A DNA stretch of 64,000 nucleotides from Gammaproteobacteria bacterium (GCA_041395725.1 JAWKZW010000001.1:1922001-1986000); one strand, 5' to 3'. Shown: positions 43,521 to 53,656, counted from the stretch's first letter. Translations and numbers: made by a program. The notes: generated by a model not told the origin, from the sequence alone.

Positions 43521-46076
43521 ATGGCAGATGTAACAGTTAAAGAGCTTGCCAGAGTGGTAGGTGTGACAGAGGAGAAGCTTCTTGCTCAGATCAAAGAAGC
43601 GGGTCTCCCTCATACCAGCCCTGATGAGGCCATCACTAATGAAGACAAGAACACATTGCTGTTGTTCTTGCGGCGCGGCCATGGCAATCGTGATGCTGCC
43701 GATGGGGCTCCCCGCAAGATAACACTCAAGCGAAAAACCATTGCCACACTCAAATCGTCTTCCGGGCACGGCCGCGGCAAGACTGTGAACGTAGAGGTGC
43801 GTAAAAAGCGCACCTATGTGAAACGCAGTGCCTTGCCGGAACAGGATCAGGAAGCCCCGGTCACCGAAGCAGAAGAAATAGTTGAAGCGGAACAGCTGGT
43901 AGAAGAGAGCATGGCCACTGAAGCTGCCGAGGCGGAAGTTGCGACTCCGGAAGCGGAGAGCGAGGCAGTTACGGGCCCCGCCGAGGAAACCGCTGCTGCC
44001 GAGCAAGCTGGAGCTGTTCCTGAGATACCGGATGTGGCGCCGGTGGATCCCGAATCCACGAAGGCCGGCAAAGCTGTTCCGAAGCGCAAACCGCGGGAAC
44101 CCGGCGAAGTCGAGCGCGATACAGAAAAGAAAGGCCAGAAACCAAAAGACAAGGCTCCCCGGCGTCAGGCCAGGACCAGAGCTCCCACTGCCGACGATTT
44201 CGTGCTGGAAGACGGCGAATATGCCGAAGTGGAAGGCCACATGCGGCGCGGCGGTCGCAAGGCCAAGTCAAGAATGGCCCGCAAGCAGCATGCCTTCGAG
44301 AAGCCTACTGAATTTATTTCTCGCGAAGTTACCATCGGAGAAACCAATACCGTAGCGGAGCTGGCGCAGAAAATGTCTGTCAAGGCTGCCGAAGTGGTCA
44401 AGGTACTCTTCAAGATGGGAGTCATGGCTACCATCAATCAGATACTGGATCGTGACACATCGACGCTGCTGATCGAAGAAATGGGTCACCAGGCCAGATT
44501 TGTTTCCGAAGACGCTATCGAGGAACAACTCTACGAGGATCTGGCGCAGCACGAGGGCAAAGTGGAAGTGGTAAGAGCGCCCGTCGTGACTGTCATGGGG
44601 CATGTTGATCACGGTAAAACTTCGCTGCTTGACTACATTCGCAAGTCCACTGTCGCCTCCCACGAGGCTGGGGGCATTACCCAGCATATTGGTGCTTACC
44701 ATGTGAACACCGACCACGGCATGATCAGTTTCCTGGATACACCGGGGCACGCTGCATTCAGCGCTATGCGCTCACGGGGTGCAAAGGCCACGGACGTGGT
44801 GATCCTGGTGGTTGCCGCAGACGATGGCGTCAAGCCGCAGACTGAAGAAGCCGTCCATCATGCCAAGGCGGCCAAGGTGCCCATCGTGGTCGCCATCAAC
44901 AAGATCGATAAGGAAAACACCGATACGGACAAGGTGAAGAGCGAGCTTGCTGCACTGGATGTCATTCCCGATTCATGGGGTGGTGATACTCAGTTTGTCG
45001 AAGTATCCGCCCACACGGGGCAGGGAATTGAAGACCTGTTGGAAGCGGTGCTGCTGCAGGCAGAACTGCTGGAGCTGAGGGCTTATACCGATGTGCCGGG
45101 CAGCGGCATCGTAATCGAGTCGCGGCTGGACAAAGGGCGGGGCCCAGTGGCCTCGGTGCTGGTCCGTAACGGTGAGCTGAAACAGGGTGATATCGTACTG
45201 GTCGGTCATGAATATGGAAAAGTACGGGCGCTGATTGACGAGAACGGCAAAAACGTCGATTCCGCGGGCCCTTCCATACCGGTCGAGATCCTGGGGCTAA
45301 ACGGGGTGCCGGAAGCCGGTGATGAATTCGTTGTTGTGAAGGACGAAAAGAAAGCGCGTGAAGTCGCTGAGTTTCGTCAGATTCGAACCAAAGATAGCCA
45401 GCATGCACTTCAGCATACTGCCAAGATGGATTCCCTGTTTGCCGGAATTGGCAAGGATGAGAAAGGCACCCTGAATGTCATCATCAAGGGTGACGTGCGG
45501 GGATCTGTGGAAGCCATAGTCTCTTCACTGCAGAAGCTGGGCACTGAAGAAGTAGAAGTTAATGTGGTTTCTTCTGGCGTCGGTGGTATCACCGAAACCG
45601 ATGCTCACCTGGCTGCCACATCGAGGGCCATGATTATTGGCTTTAATGTGCGGGCAGATAAAGCAGCGCGCGACGTAGTGGAAACCGAAGGGTTGGAAAT
45701 GCGCTACTACAATGTCATCTATGACGTTATTGATGACGCCAAGGCCCTGATGAGCGGCATGCTGAAGCCTGAACTTCGTGAAGAAATTGTCGGCGTTGCT
45801 GAAGTGCGCGACGTATTTACTTCGCCGAAGTTTGGACAGATTGCCGGCAGCATGGTTATCGAGGGCACGGTATATCGAAACAAGCCGATCCGGGTGCTAC
45901 GGGATAACGTGGTGATCTACGAAGGTGAACTGGAGTCTTTGCGTCGGTTTAAAGACGACGCAAATGAAGTGCGCAGCGGTATTGAATGCGGTATCGGTGT
46001 CAAGAATTACAACGATGTCCGCGTTGGTGACAAGATAGAAGTTTACGAGACCAGGGAAGTCGCGCGAACTCTGTAA
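43521..46076 (+). CDS. infB: Translation initiation factor IF-2
   Basis: GTPase that brings fMet-tRNA to the 30S subunit. The ATG at 43521, with TAAGGGG nine bases upstream, gives 851 residues: an IF2 N-terminal domain (about 1-55), a long charged Ala/Glu/Lys-rich linker (about 60-270) with a second N-domain copy (about 272-325), G1 loop GHVDHGKT at 360-367, then domains II, III and C-terminal fMet-binding domain. A TTG two codons earlier is possible. Length is near E. coli IF2-alpha (890). Confidence 0.98.
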   Translation: MADVTVKELARVVGVTEEKLLAQIKEAGLPHTSPDEAITNEDKNTLLLFLRRGHGNRDAADGAPRKITLKRKTIATLKSSSGHGRGKTVNVEVRKKRTYVKRSALPEQDQEAPVTEAEEIVEAEQLVEESMATEAAEAEVATPEAESEAVTGPAEETAAAEQAGAVPEIPDVAPVDPESTKAGKAVPKRKPREPGEVERDTEKKGQKPKDKAPRRQARTRAPTADDFVLEDGEYAEVEGHMRRGGRKAKSRMARKQHAFEKPTEFISREVTIGETNTVAELAQKMSVKAAEVVKVLFKMGVMATINQILDRDTSTLLIEEMGHQARFVSEDAIEEQLYEDLAQHEGKVEVVRAPVVTVMGHVDHGKTSLLDYIRKSTVASHEAGGITQHIGAYHVNTDHGMISFLDTPGHAAFSAMRSRGAKATDVVILVVAADDGVKPQTEEAVHHAKAAKVPIVVAINKIDKENTDTDKVKSELAALDVIPDSWGGDTQFVEVSAHTGQGIEDLLEAVLLQAELLELRAYTDVPGSGIVIESRLDKGRGPVASVLVRNGELKQGDIVLVGHEYGKVRALIDENGKNVDSAGPSIPVEILGLNGVPEAGDEFVVVKDEKKAREVAEFRQIRTKDSQHALQHTAKMDSLFAGIGKDEKGTLNVIIKGDVRGSVEAIVSSLQKLGTEEVEVNVVSSGVGGITETDAHLAATSRAMIIGFNVRADKAARDVVETEGLEMRYYNVIYDVIDDAKALMSGMLKPELREEIVGVAEVRDVFTSPKFGQIAGSMVIEGTVYRNKPIRVLRDNVVIYEGELESLRRFKDDANEVRSGIECGIGVKNYNDVRVGDKIEVYETREVARTL

Positions 46077-46119
46077 GTCAGCGGTTGAAATTGAAATCAG
46101 ACTGGTCAAGTAACGAGAC

Positions 46120-46542
46120 ATGTCAGAACAATCACCCAGGATACAACGGGTAGCTGACCTTATTCAGCGAGAGCTGGCGGTGCTTATTCAGCTGGAAATT
46201 AATGATCCGCGAATCGGCATGGTGTCGGTGACGGGTGTCGATGTGAGTCGGGACCTTGGTCACGCCAACGTGTACGTCTCTGTTCTCAATTCTCCGAAAG
46301 GGGGCGAGGGGGACAGTGCGGGAAGTAACGCTGCGGGCGAACTGGACAAACTGGAAGTAGAGGAAAACCTGAAGGCCCTTAACAAGGCTGCGGGCTATCT
46401 TCGCAGCCTGCTTGCGAAGCGTTTGAAATTGCGGACTACTCCCAAACTGAAGTTTCACTACGACGCCACTATCAGCCAGGGTAACCGTCTTTCCTCGCTT
46501 ATCGACAATGCGCTGGAAGCCGACAAGAATCTGCACTCCTGA
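46120..46542 (+). CDS. rbfA: Ribosome-binding factor A
   Basis: Late 30S maturation and cold-adaptation factor of KH-like fold. The 140-residue protein has RIQRVADLIQRELAVLI at the N-terminus and the KLKFHYDATISQGNR end. An internal segment (about residues 56-88) rich in Gly, Ser and Glu makes it slightly longer than usual and separates two strands. It follows infB by 43 bp. Confidence 0.96.
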   Translation: MSEQSPRIQRVADLIQRELAVLIQLEINDPRIGMVSVTGVDVSRDLGHANVYVSVLNSPKGGEGDSAGSNAAGELDKLEVEENLKALNKAAGYLRSLLAKRLKLRTTPKLKFHYDATISQGNRLSSLIDNALEADKNLHS

Positions 46543-46597
46543 GTTGAAGGTCAGGCAGGTAAGACAGGTCGGGTAAGCACGAGAAGGGATAGGGCTG

Positions 46598-47551
46598 TTG
46601 GGCAGCGCAAGACAAAGACAAGGCAGGAAAAAGGGCAGACCTGTTAACGGAATTCTGGTGCTGGACAAGCCCAGGGGGTTGAGCTCGAATCAGGCGCTGC
46701 AGCGGGTTAAATGGCTGTACCGTGCCCGCAAAGCCGGGCACACAGGCAGTCTCGACCCGTTGGCCACGGGGGTATTGCCCCTGTGTTTCGGTGAGGCCAC
46801 CAAGCTGTCGCAATTTTTACTGGATTCCGACAAACGCTACGAGGTGCTGATTGAACTGGGCGTCAGGACCAATACTGGCGATGCGGAAGGCGAGATAACT
46901 CAGTCGGAAGCGCAGGTTGCCGTCACTGAAGAGCAGGTGCAAAAGGCCCTGACACAGTTTATCGGTACCATCGAGCAGGTGCCCCCGATGTTCTCCGCCA
47001 TCAAGCAACAGGGCGTACCATTGTACAAACTGGCGAGAGAGGGCAAAGAGGTAGAACGGGCCGGCCGGGAAATCACGATTTACAGTATCGGTCTGTTAGG
47101 GTTGGATGGCAGGGAATTACAGCTCGATGTGCACTGCAGCAAAGGTACCTATATACGTACCCTCGCTGATGACCTCGGCAACCTGCTGGGTTGTGGGGCA
47201 CATGTGAAAGCCCTCAGGCGTACCCAGGCTGGAGCCTTCAGGGAGTGTGACAGCGTTACGCTGGAACAACTGGAAGAATCTCTCCAGGGCAGAGACGAGG
47301 AGGATTTCAGTGGCATCGATAGTTTTCTGGTGCCTATGGACAGAGCGGTGAGTGATCTGCCCGAGGTGACGCTGCCCGAAGTTACGGCTGGCTGGATCAA
47401 GCAGGGGCAGCCGGTTCTGGTCAGGCATCTGCCGGCCGAGGGGCTTGTAAGGCTCTACCAGGGAGAGCAGTTCATCGGGATAGGGAGTATCCTCGATGAC
47501 GGGCGCGTGGCACCAAAGCGGCTGCTGGTGCCTGAAGAAACAGATCAGTAG
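46598..47551 (+). CDS. truB: tRNA pseudouridine(55) synthase TruB
   Basis: Makes pseudouridine 55 in the T arm of all elongator tRNAs. The 317-residue product starts at a TTG (46598) preceded by AAGGGA; homology begins at GRPVNGILVLDKPRG. The catalytic aspartate is in GSLDPLATGVLPLCFGEATK (about residues 50-69), and a PUA-like C-terminal part follows. It follows rbfA by 55 bp. Confidence 0.97.
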   Translation: MGSARQRQGRKKGRPVNGILVLDKPRGLSSNQALQRVKWLYRARKAGHTGSLDPLATGVLPLCFGEATKLSQFLLDSDKRYEVLIELGVRTNTGDAEGEITQSEAQVAVTEEQVQKALTQFIGTIEQVPPMFSAIKQQGVPLYKLAREGKEVERAGREITIYSIGLLGLDGRELQLDVHCSKGTYIRTLADDLGNLLGCGAHVKALRRTQAGAFRECDSVTLEQLEESLQGRDEEDFSGIDSFLVPMDRAVSDLPEVTLPEVTAGWIKQGQPVLVRHLPAEGLVRLYQGEQFIGIGSILDDGRVAPKRLLVPEETDQ

Positions 47552-47637
47552 AATTTCGCGGGAAGTTCAGGGTGATCAGGCGATCATTTTGAATTTCTCG
47601 AGTTGGACGACCAGGTGACTACTAATATGCGTGGTTA

Positions 47638-47693
47638 CTCTGGCTCGACAGGGAGGTTGCTGTCCCGGCAGAAAACTGCCAGAGCAGCTTTTT
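47638..47693 (+). promoter_or_regulatory. Structured rpsO leader with alternative hairpins
   Basis: Three stems can be drawn: CTCTGGC (47638-47644) with GCCAGAG (47678-47684), GACAG (47647-47651) with CTGTC (47660-47664), and GGCAG (47667-47671) with CTGCC (47676-47680). The first and third share bases and exclude each other; a run of five T residues follows at 47689-47693. It lies 32 bp before the rpsO start. Bacterial rpsO leaders are often bound by S15 itself, so this could be the autoregulatory site. Confidence 0.45.
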
Positions 47694-47724
47694 ATTAATC
47701 GCATATTAATTTGGAGTAAATCAA

Positions 47725-47994
47725 ATGGCTTTATCAGCTGAACAGAAAGAAGCGATTATCAAGGACTATGCAACCAAAGAGGGCGACACCGGTTCACCCG
47801 AGGTCCAGGTTGCACTCCTGACAGAAAACATTAACCAACTGCAGGCGCATTTCAAGGAGCACGCTCACGACCACCATTCTCGTAGAGGATTGATTCGAAT
47901 GGTGAACAGCCGCAGAAAGTTACTCGATTATCTCAAGCGCAAAAATGTGGAGCGTTACGCTTCCCTGATCAAACGTCTTGGTCTGCGTCGATAA
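47725..47994 (+). CDS. rpsO: 30S ribosomal protein S15
   Basis: Primary 16S rRNA-binding protein of the small subunit. The 89-residue all-helical protein has the typical GDTGSPEVQVALLTENI and KEHAHDHHSRRGLIRMVNSRR segments. ATG at 47725 with GGAG upstream. It precedes pnp by 69 bp, a near-universal order. Confidence 0.99.
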   Translation: MALSAEQKEAIIKDYATKEGDTGSPEVQVALLTENINQLQAHFKEHAHDHHSRRGLIRMVNSRRKLLDYLKRKNVERYASLIKRLGLRR

Positions 47995-48013
47995 ATAAAA
48001 AATGAATCAGAGT

Positions 48014-48041
48014 AGCCATGCTGGAAGGCAAACGCATGGCT
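48014..48041 (+). promoter_or_regulatory. Hairpin in the pnp leader
   Basis: AGCCATGC (48014-48021) pairs perfectly with GCATGGCT (48034-48041) around a 12-base loop, 22 bp before the pnp start. In E. coli a leader stem cut by RNase III starts PNPase autoregulation; this is the matching place here. Confidence 0.5.
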
Positions 48042-48063
48042 CGAGCAGAATTAGGAAAATATT

Positions 48064-50187
48064 ATGTTTAATCCAGTAAGCAAAACGTTCCAGTATGGAG
48101 ACCATACCGTCACTCTGGAAACGGGTAAAATAGCTAGGCAGGCGACTGGAGCAGTTGTTGTCACAATGGGAGATACCCAGGTGCTGGCAACCGTTGTTGG
48201 AAGAAAAACTGTCAATCCGGGAGCTGATTTTTTCCCGCTGACGGTGAACTACCAGGAAAAGACCTATGCCGTGGGCAAGATTCCCGGCGGGTTCTTCAAG
48301 CGCGAGGGTCGTCCAACCGAGAAGGAAACCCTGACATCAAGATTGATTGACCGACCGATTCGGCCCTTGTTTCCAAAAGGTTTCATGAACGAGGTGCAGG
48401 TGGTTGTAACGGTCATGTCGGCCAGCAAGGAGCATGATCCGGACATCGCCGGCATGATCGGCGCCTCGGCGGCACTGGCAATCTCGGGAGTGCCTTTCCT
48501 GGAGCCAATAGGTGGTGCCCGCGTCGGGTTTGACCCGGAAAAAGGCTACATTCTCAATCCCAGCAGTACGCAGCTCCAGACATCACTGCTGGATATGGTG
48601 GTTGCCGGCACCGGCTCTGCCGTGCTGATGGTTGAGTCGGAAGCCAAGCAGCTCACCGAAGACCAGATGCTGGGTGGAGTGCTGTTTGGCCACCAGGAAA
48701 TGCAGGTCGTTATCAATGCGATCAATGAGCTGAAGGCAGAGGCTGGTAAACCGGCCTGGGACTGGCAGCTGGCGGAAACCAACCAGGTACTCAAAGATGC
48801 CGTGGCGGAGGCCTATTCCGGGCGTCTGACCGAGGCCTATCAGATCTCCGACAAGATGCAGCGTTACGATGCGGTCGGTCAGTTGAAGGCGGCAGCGATC
48901 GAGCAGTTTGCCACTGCTGATACCGATGTCTCAGGCAGCGAAGTGTCTGACGTGTTCAGCGCTCTGGAGAAGAAAATCGTTCGCAATCGGATTATTTCCG
49001 GTCAGCCGCGGATCGATGGCCGTGATACCCGGACTGTGCGAGCCATCGAGGTGGAGATCGGTGTTCTGCCCAAGGCTCACGGGTCGGCCTTGTTTACTCG
49101 TGGAGAAACACAGGCACTGGTTGTCACAACCCTGGGCGCTATTCGCGATGCCCAGATGATCGAAGGGCTGGAAGGCACCAAGAAAGACAGCTTCATGCTG
49201 CATTACAACTTCCCTCCCTACTCGGTGGGTGAGACCGGTTTCATGAGTGGCCCCAAGCGTCGCGAAATCGGCCATGGTCGGTTGGCGAAGCGCGGTGTCA
49301 TGGCGGTTATGCCGAAGGAAGACGATTTTCCCTACGCCATTCGCGTGGTTTCGGAAATCACGGAATCCAACGGTTCCAGCTCCATGGCGTCGGTCTGTGG
49401 TTCCAGTCTGTCCATGATGGATGCTGGCGTTCCGCTCAGTGCACCGGTTGCCGGTGTGGCAATGGGTCTCATCAAGGAAGGGGACGAATTCGCCGTATTG
49501 ACCGACATTCTTGGCGACGAGGATCACCTCGGCGACATGGATTTCAAGGTCGCGGGAACCAGCCAGGGTGTTACCGCACTGCAAATGGATATCAAGATTC
49601 AGGGCATTACCGAACAGATCATGGAAATCGCCCTGCAACAGGCCAACGAGGCTCGTCTGCACATCCTGGGTGAGATGAATAAGGTCATTTCAGTATCCCG
49701 CGATACGGTCTCCGAGAATGCACCTTCCATGGCGACCATGAAGATTGATTCGGACAAGATCCGCGATGTAATCGGTAAAGGTGGCGCTGTGATCCGAGGG
49801 ATTACCGAGGATACCGGCGCTTCCATCGACATCGATGATGACGGCAATATCCGTATCTACGGTGAGGATTCCGTCTCCCGCGATGCGGCGCTGGATGCTA
49901 TTCGAGCGATCACCGCGGAAGCCGAAGTGGGCCGGATCTATCAGGGCAAAGTCGCCCGTATCGTGGATTTTGGTGCCTTCGTCACCATTCTGCCTGGCAA
50001 GGACGGGCTGGTACACATATCCCAGATTTCCCAGGACCGGGTCGAGAATATCAACGAATATCTCACCGAGGGCCAGGAAGTGCTGGTGAAAGTGCTGGAC
50101 CTGGATGCGCGTGGACGCATCAAGCTCAGCATCAAGGAGATTAGTGAGGAAGAAAAGCAGGAATTTGCTGCCGAAGCCGCTGAGTAA
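48064..50187 (+). CDS. pnp: Polyribonucleotide nucleotidyltransferase (PNPase)
   Basis: Trimeric phosphorolytic 3'-5' exoribonuclease of the RNA degradosome. The 707-residue protein contains two RNase PH domains joined by an alpha-helical domain (about 1-540), a KH domain (about 552-615, DVIGKGGAVIRGI) and an S1 domain (about 620-690, GRIYQGKVARIVDFGAFV). Length matches the 711-residue E. coli enzyme. It ends the rimP-pnp block and is followed by a strong terminator. Confidence 0.99.
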   Translation: MFNPVSKTFQYGDHTVTLETGKIARQATGAVVVTMGDTQVLATVVGRKTVNPGADFFPLTVNYQEKTYAVGKIPGGFFKREGRPTEKETLTSRLIDRPIRPLFPKGFMNEVQVVVTVMSASKEHDPDIAGMIGASAALAISGVPFLEPIGGARVGFDPEKGYILNPSSTQLQTSLLDMVVAGTGSAVLMVESEAKQLTEDQMLGGVLFGHQEMQVVINAINELKAEAGKPAWDWQLAETNQVLKDAVAEAYSGRLTEAYQISDKMQRYDAVGQLKAAAIEQFATADTDVSGSEVSDVFSALEKKIVRNRIISGQPRIDGRDTRTVRAIEVEIGVLPKAHGSALFTRGETQALVVTTLGAIRDAQMIEGLEGTKKDSFMLHYNFPPYSVGETGFMSGPKRREIGHGRLAKRGVMAVMPKEDDFPYAIRVVSEITESNGSSSMASVCGSSLSMMDAGVPLSAPVAGVAMGLIKEGDEFAVLTDILGDEDHLGDMDFKVAGTSQGVTALQMDIKIQGITEQIMEIALQQANEARLHILGEMNKVISVSRDTVSENAPSMATMKIDSDKIRDVIGKGGAVIRGITEDTGASIDIDDDGNIRIYGEDSVSRDAALDAIRAITAEAEVGRIYQGKVARIVDFGAFVTILPGKDGLVHISQISQDRVENINEYLTEGQEVLVKVLDLDARGRIKLSIKEISEEEKQEFAAEAAE

Positions 50188-50210
50188 TCTCTCGCTTTGC
50201 AGGTAATCGT

Positions 50211-50243
50211 AAACCCGGTCTCCGCAAGGAGGCCGGGTTTTTT
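50211..50243 (+). terminator. Strong intrinsic terminator after pnp
   Basis: A 13-bp stem (50211-50223 with 50228-50240, one G-T pair) closed by a GCAA tetraloop and followed by T residues, 24 bp past the pnp stop. Confidence 0.95.
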
Positions 50244-50455
50244 CTATTCGGGATTTTACTTTGTCCCTGCCTTGGGGGAATAATCCAGAAATACCTGCGG
50301 TCTATCGGGTTTTCGAGACCTTCCCGAGCAACATCCAATAACATCCGGAAGCGGCTCACAAATCCTGTCACAGATAGCACTGGCAGGAGGCTGCCCCAGG
50401 GTCGCCAACCGGTGCTGGCGAAATCTTCACCATTCTCTAACTGCGAGAGTAAAAA

Positions 50456-52579
50456 ATGGAAATGAGTAAACACCTACTGATTGGTTGTGCTGCCGCATTG
50501 CTGAGCGCCTGCGGTCCAGCGCAACAGGAAGGCGAATCCGATGTCGAGACCACCGCGGTCCAACAGGCGGACACTGAGTCAGGCGCCGCGGAAAGCAGTG
50601 CGGCGGGCGCGGTGCTGGGTGATTGGGGTATCGAACTGGCCAGCAGGGATCTGCAGACCAGCCCTGGCGATGACTTTTTCCGCCATGCCAGCGGCGCCTG
50701 GGCAGACAATTTTGAAATACCTGCGGATAAAAGCCGTTACGGTGCTTTCGATACGCTGCGCGATCGTTCTGATGAGCGTATCCGAACCATTGTCGAGGAT
50801 CTGGTCAACAGCGAGCCGATGGCCGGTTCCCTGGAGCAGAAAGTCGCGGACTACTACCTCAGCTTCATGGATACCGAGCGGTTGAACGCATTGGGTGTTC
50901 AGCCGCTGCGACCCACACTCGCTGAAGTGGCAGCCATCCAGAGCCGGGAAGAGTTGATTGCTGTACTGGGGCGAGCCGGTCTGCTGGGTGGCTCCAGTCC
51001 TATCGGGTTCGGTGTGGGGCCAGATCGCGTTGATCCCGACATAAATCAGCTGCGCCTGGTGGTAACCGGCATCAGTCTACCGGATCGCGACTATTACCTG
51101 CTGGACACGGAACGATTCCAGGAAATCCGTCAGGAATTTATCAGCCATGTAGATCGATTACTGACGCTGGCCGGCCAGATGGACGGTGCCGCGCAGGCAG
51201 ATACCGTGCTGGCCCTGGAGACCCGGCTCGCCGAGCACATGTGGCCCCGGGCACAACGTCGTGATCGCGATCTTACCTATAACCCGATGAGTTATGAGGA
51301 TTTCAAGGCTACCTACGACGCTTTCGACTGGGACCGGTTTTTTCTCGCCGCCGGTGTTGATGTGTCGAAGATTGACGAACTCAACGTCCAGTACCCCAGC
51401 GCCATGGCTCCGGTGATCGCCATGGTCAATGAACTGCCCGTGGCAGACTGGAAGAGCTATCTCACCTACCACCTGATCAGCAACAACGCCGGTATTCTGT
51501 CCGAGACGCTGGACAACGAGAATTTCCATTTCTATTCCACGGTGCTGCGTGGGGTCCCGGAACAACGGGACAGATGGGAGCGGGCAGTGTCGCGGGTCGG
51601 AGCACTGAACAGCCTTGGTGAAGCCCTTGGGCGTGTTTACGTCGATCGCTACTTTCCGGAATCCGCCAAGCAACAGATGGAACAATTGGTCGAAAACCTG
51701 CGCACGGCCCTGGGGCAGAGTATCAACGAGAATGACTGGATGGACGATGAAACGAGGCAGGAAGCACTGCTTAAACTCGAATCGTTCCGCCCCAAGATCG
51801 CCTACCCGGACGAGTGGAAAGATCTAAGTGCAATTCAGATCACCCGTGACGACCTGTTCGGGAATGCGCGCAATGTGCGGGAATTCTTTTACTGGGATAA
51901 TGTCAATCGACTGGGTGAGCCTACTGATCGCGAGGAATGGGGAATGACCCCCCATACGGTTAATGCCTACTACAATTCCTCGTTCAACGAGATCGTCTTT
52001 CCGGCTGGCATACTGCAGCCGCCGTTTTTTGACCCGGCCGCGGACCTTGCTGTTAACTACGGCGGCATCGGTGCTGTTATCGGCCACGAAATGGGCCATG
52101 GCTTTGACGACCAGGGTTCCAAGTCCGATTACCAGGGTATTCAACGGGACTGGTGGACTGATGCGGCGCGCGAGGCCTTTGATTCACGTACGGCCATGCT
52201 GGCGGAACAGTACAACCAGTACGAACCGGTGCCAGGTAATTTCGTCGATGGCAGCTTCACTCTGGGTGAAAACATCGGTGACGTGGGTGGGCTGTCGATG
52301 GCCTATCGCGCTTACCGTATCGCCCTGAACGGTGCAGAGCCACCTGTTATCGATGGCCTCACTGGCGATCAGCGCTTTTTTCTTTCCTGGGCTCAGGTCT
52401 GGCAATCAAAGATCAGAGAAGATGCACTGGTATCGCAACTTAAGTCAGACCCTCATTCGCCGGCGGTGTATCGGGTTAACGGTGTAGTGAGAAACCAGGA
52501 TGCCTGGTACCGGGCTTTTGATGTGCAGCCGGATCACTCACTGTACCTGGCGCCGGATGAGCGGGTAAGAATCTGGTAA
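50456..52579 (+). CDS. M13 family metallopeptidase, lipoprotein
   Basis: Neprilysin/PepO-like zinc endopeptidase. The 707-residue product has a lipoprotein signal (lipobox LLSAC near residue 20), a short Gln/Glu/Ala linker, the M13 N-terminal helical domain, the substrate-binding NAYYNSS motif, the zinc motif HEMGH at 544-548 and the third ligand Glu605 in ENIGD. It should sit in the periplasm anchored to the outer membrane. It follows the pnp terminator and precedes the NHL gene by 42 bp. ATG at 50456; the ATG at 50462 is possible. Confidence 0.94.
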   Translation: MEMSKHLLIGCAAALLSACGPAQQEGESDVETTAVQQADTESGAAESSAAGAVLGDWGIELASRDLQTSPGDDFFRHASGAWADNFEIPADKSRYGAFDTLRDRSDERIRTIVEDLVNSEPMAGSLEQKVADYYLSFMDTERLNALGVQPLRPTLAEVAAIQSREELIAVLGRAGLLGGSSPIGFGVGPDRVDPDINQLRLVVTGISLPDRDYYLLDTERFQEIRQEFISHVDRLLTLAGQMDGAAQADTVLALETRLAEHMWPRAQRRDRDLTYNPMSYEDFKATYDAFDWDRFFLAAGVDVSKIDELNVQYPSAMAPVIAMVNELPVADWKSYLTYHLISNNAGILSETLDNENFHFYSTVLRGVPEQRDRWERAVSRVGALNSLGEALGRVYVDRYFPESAKQQMEQLVENLRTALGQSINENDWMDDETRQEALLKLESFRPKIAYPDEWKDLSAIQITRDDLFGNARNVREFFYWDNVNRLGEPTDREEWGMTPHTVNAYYNSSFNEIVFPAGILQPPFFDPAADLAVNYGGIGAVIGHEMGHGFDDQGSKSDYQGIQRDWWTDAAREAFDSRTAMLAEQYNQYEPVPGNFVDGSFTLGENIGDVGGLSMAYRAYRIALNGAEPPVIDGLTGDQRFFLSWAQVWQSKIREDALVSQLKSDPHSPAVYRVNGVVRNQDAWYRAFDVQPDHSLYLAPDERVRIW

Positions 52580-52621
52580 CCGATCACGGTAGTTGAAGAG
52601 AAGCTGAAAAAGGAGATTCCC

Positions 52622-53656
52622 ATGCAGACCCTGTGCAGGTCAGCCTGTTTACTGGCTGGATTGTTACTATTGACCCCGCTTTCGATTGCGCAGACGGCCG
52701 GCAGCGGGCTGCCGAATCCTTATCAGCGTGGCGAAGGCGCCTGGGGCAATCTGCCCGGCGGTCGATCCTGGGGCGCCGCCAGCGCCATTCACTATGCGGG
52801 TGGCGATCGTATCTGGGTCGCTGACCGGTGCGGCGGTAACCGTGGGCCAGGCAGTTGCGAAGACCGCCTGGATATAGACCCGGTATTTCTCATGGATTCC
52901 GCCGGCAATATTATCAGGAGCTTCGGTGCGGGCCTGTTTGTCTGGCCCCATGGCATGTTCGTGGATCAGCAAGATAACCTTTGGGTGACTGACGCGGCAA
53001 TCGCCCGGGAAGGTCGGAAGGGTAACCAAGTGCATAAATTCAGCCCCGCAGGTGAGCTGCTGATGAGCCTGGGTATTGCCGGTGTCCAGGGCAGTGGTCA
53101 TTATTATTTCAATGCGCCCAATGATGTCCTGGTAGCCCCGAATGGAGATATCTTCGTGGCCGACGGTCATAACACCTCCACCGACAACAGAATCGTCAAA
53201 TTCAACAGCGCCGGTGAGTACCTGATGGAGTGGGGAATGGTCGGCGCAGAGGCGGGCGAGTTCAGGGTACCCCATGCGCTGGCTATGGATTCCAGCGGCC
53301 GACTGTTCGTGGCTGACCGTGGCAACAGCCGGGTGCAGATTTTTGACCAGCAGGGCAATCACCTGATGACCTGGACCCAGTTCGGTCGACCCAGCGATGT
53401 GTATATCGATGCGGACGATATTCTGTACGCGGCGGATTCTGAATCCAACACCGGAAACCTTCGCAATCCAGGCTGGCGGCGCGGTATTTATATTGGCAGT
53501 GTGAGCGACGGATTCGTCACTGAGTTCGTTCCGGATCCAGTGACTGATCCTGCCGGCACAACCAGCCATGCCGAAGGTGTAACCGCTGACAATGACGGAA
53601 ATCTGTACGCCGCCGAGGTGGCGGAGTCCAATGTCAGGAAGTTTATACGGCGCTGA
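52622..53656 (+). CDS. Secreted NHL-repeat beta-propeller protein
   Basis: The 344-residue protein has a signal peptide (about 1-24, ending SIAQ) and a series of NHL repeats recognisable as FVWPHGMFVDQQDNLWVTD, FNAPNDVLVAPNGDIFVAD, FRVPHALAMDSSGRLFVAD and later copies, forming a six-bladed propeller. It resembles the peptidylglycine alpha-amidating lyase-like family, but no bacterial reaction can be assigned. It may be co-transcribed with the M13 peptidase. Confidence 0.85.
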   Translation: MQTLCRSACLLAGLLLLTPLSIAQTAGSGLPNPYQRGEGAWGNLPGGRSWGAASAIHYAGGDRIWVADRCGGNRGPGSCEDRLDIDPVFLMDSAGNIIRSFGAGLFVWPHGMFVDQQDNLWVTDAAIAREGRKGNQVHKFSPAGELLMSLGIAGVQGSGHYYFNAPNDVLVAPNGDIFVADGHNTSTDNRIVKFNSAGEYLMEWGMVGAEAGEFRVPHALAMDSSGRLFVADRGNSRVQIFDQQGNHLMTWTQFGRPSDVYIDADDILYAADSESNTGNLRNPGWRRGIYIGSVSDGFVTEFVPDPVTDPAGTTSHAEGVTADNDGNLYAAEVAESNVRKFIRR

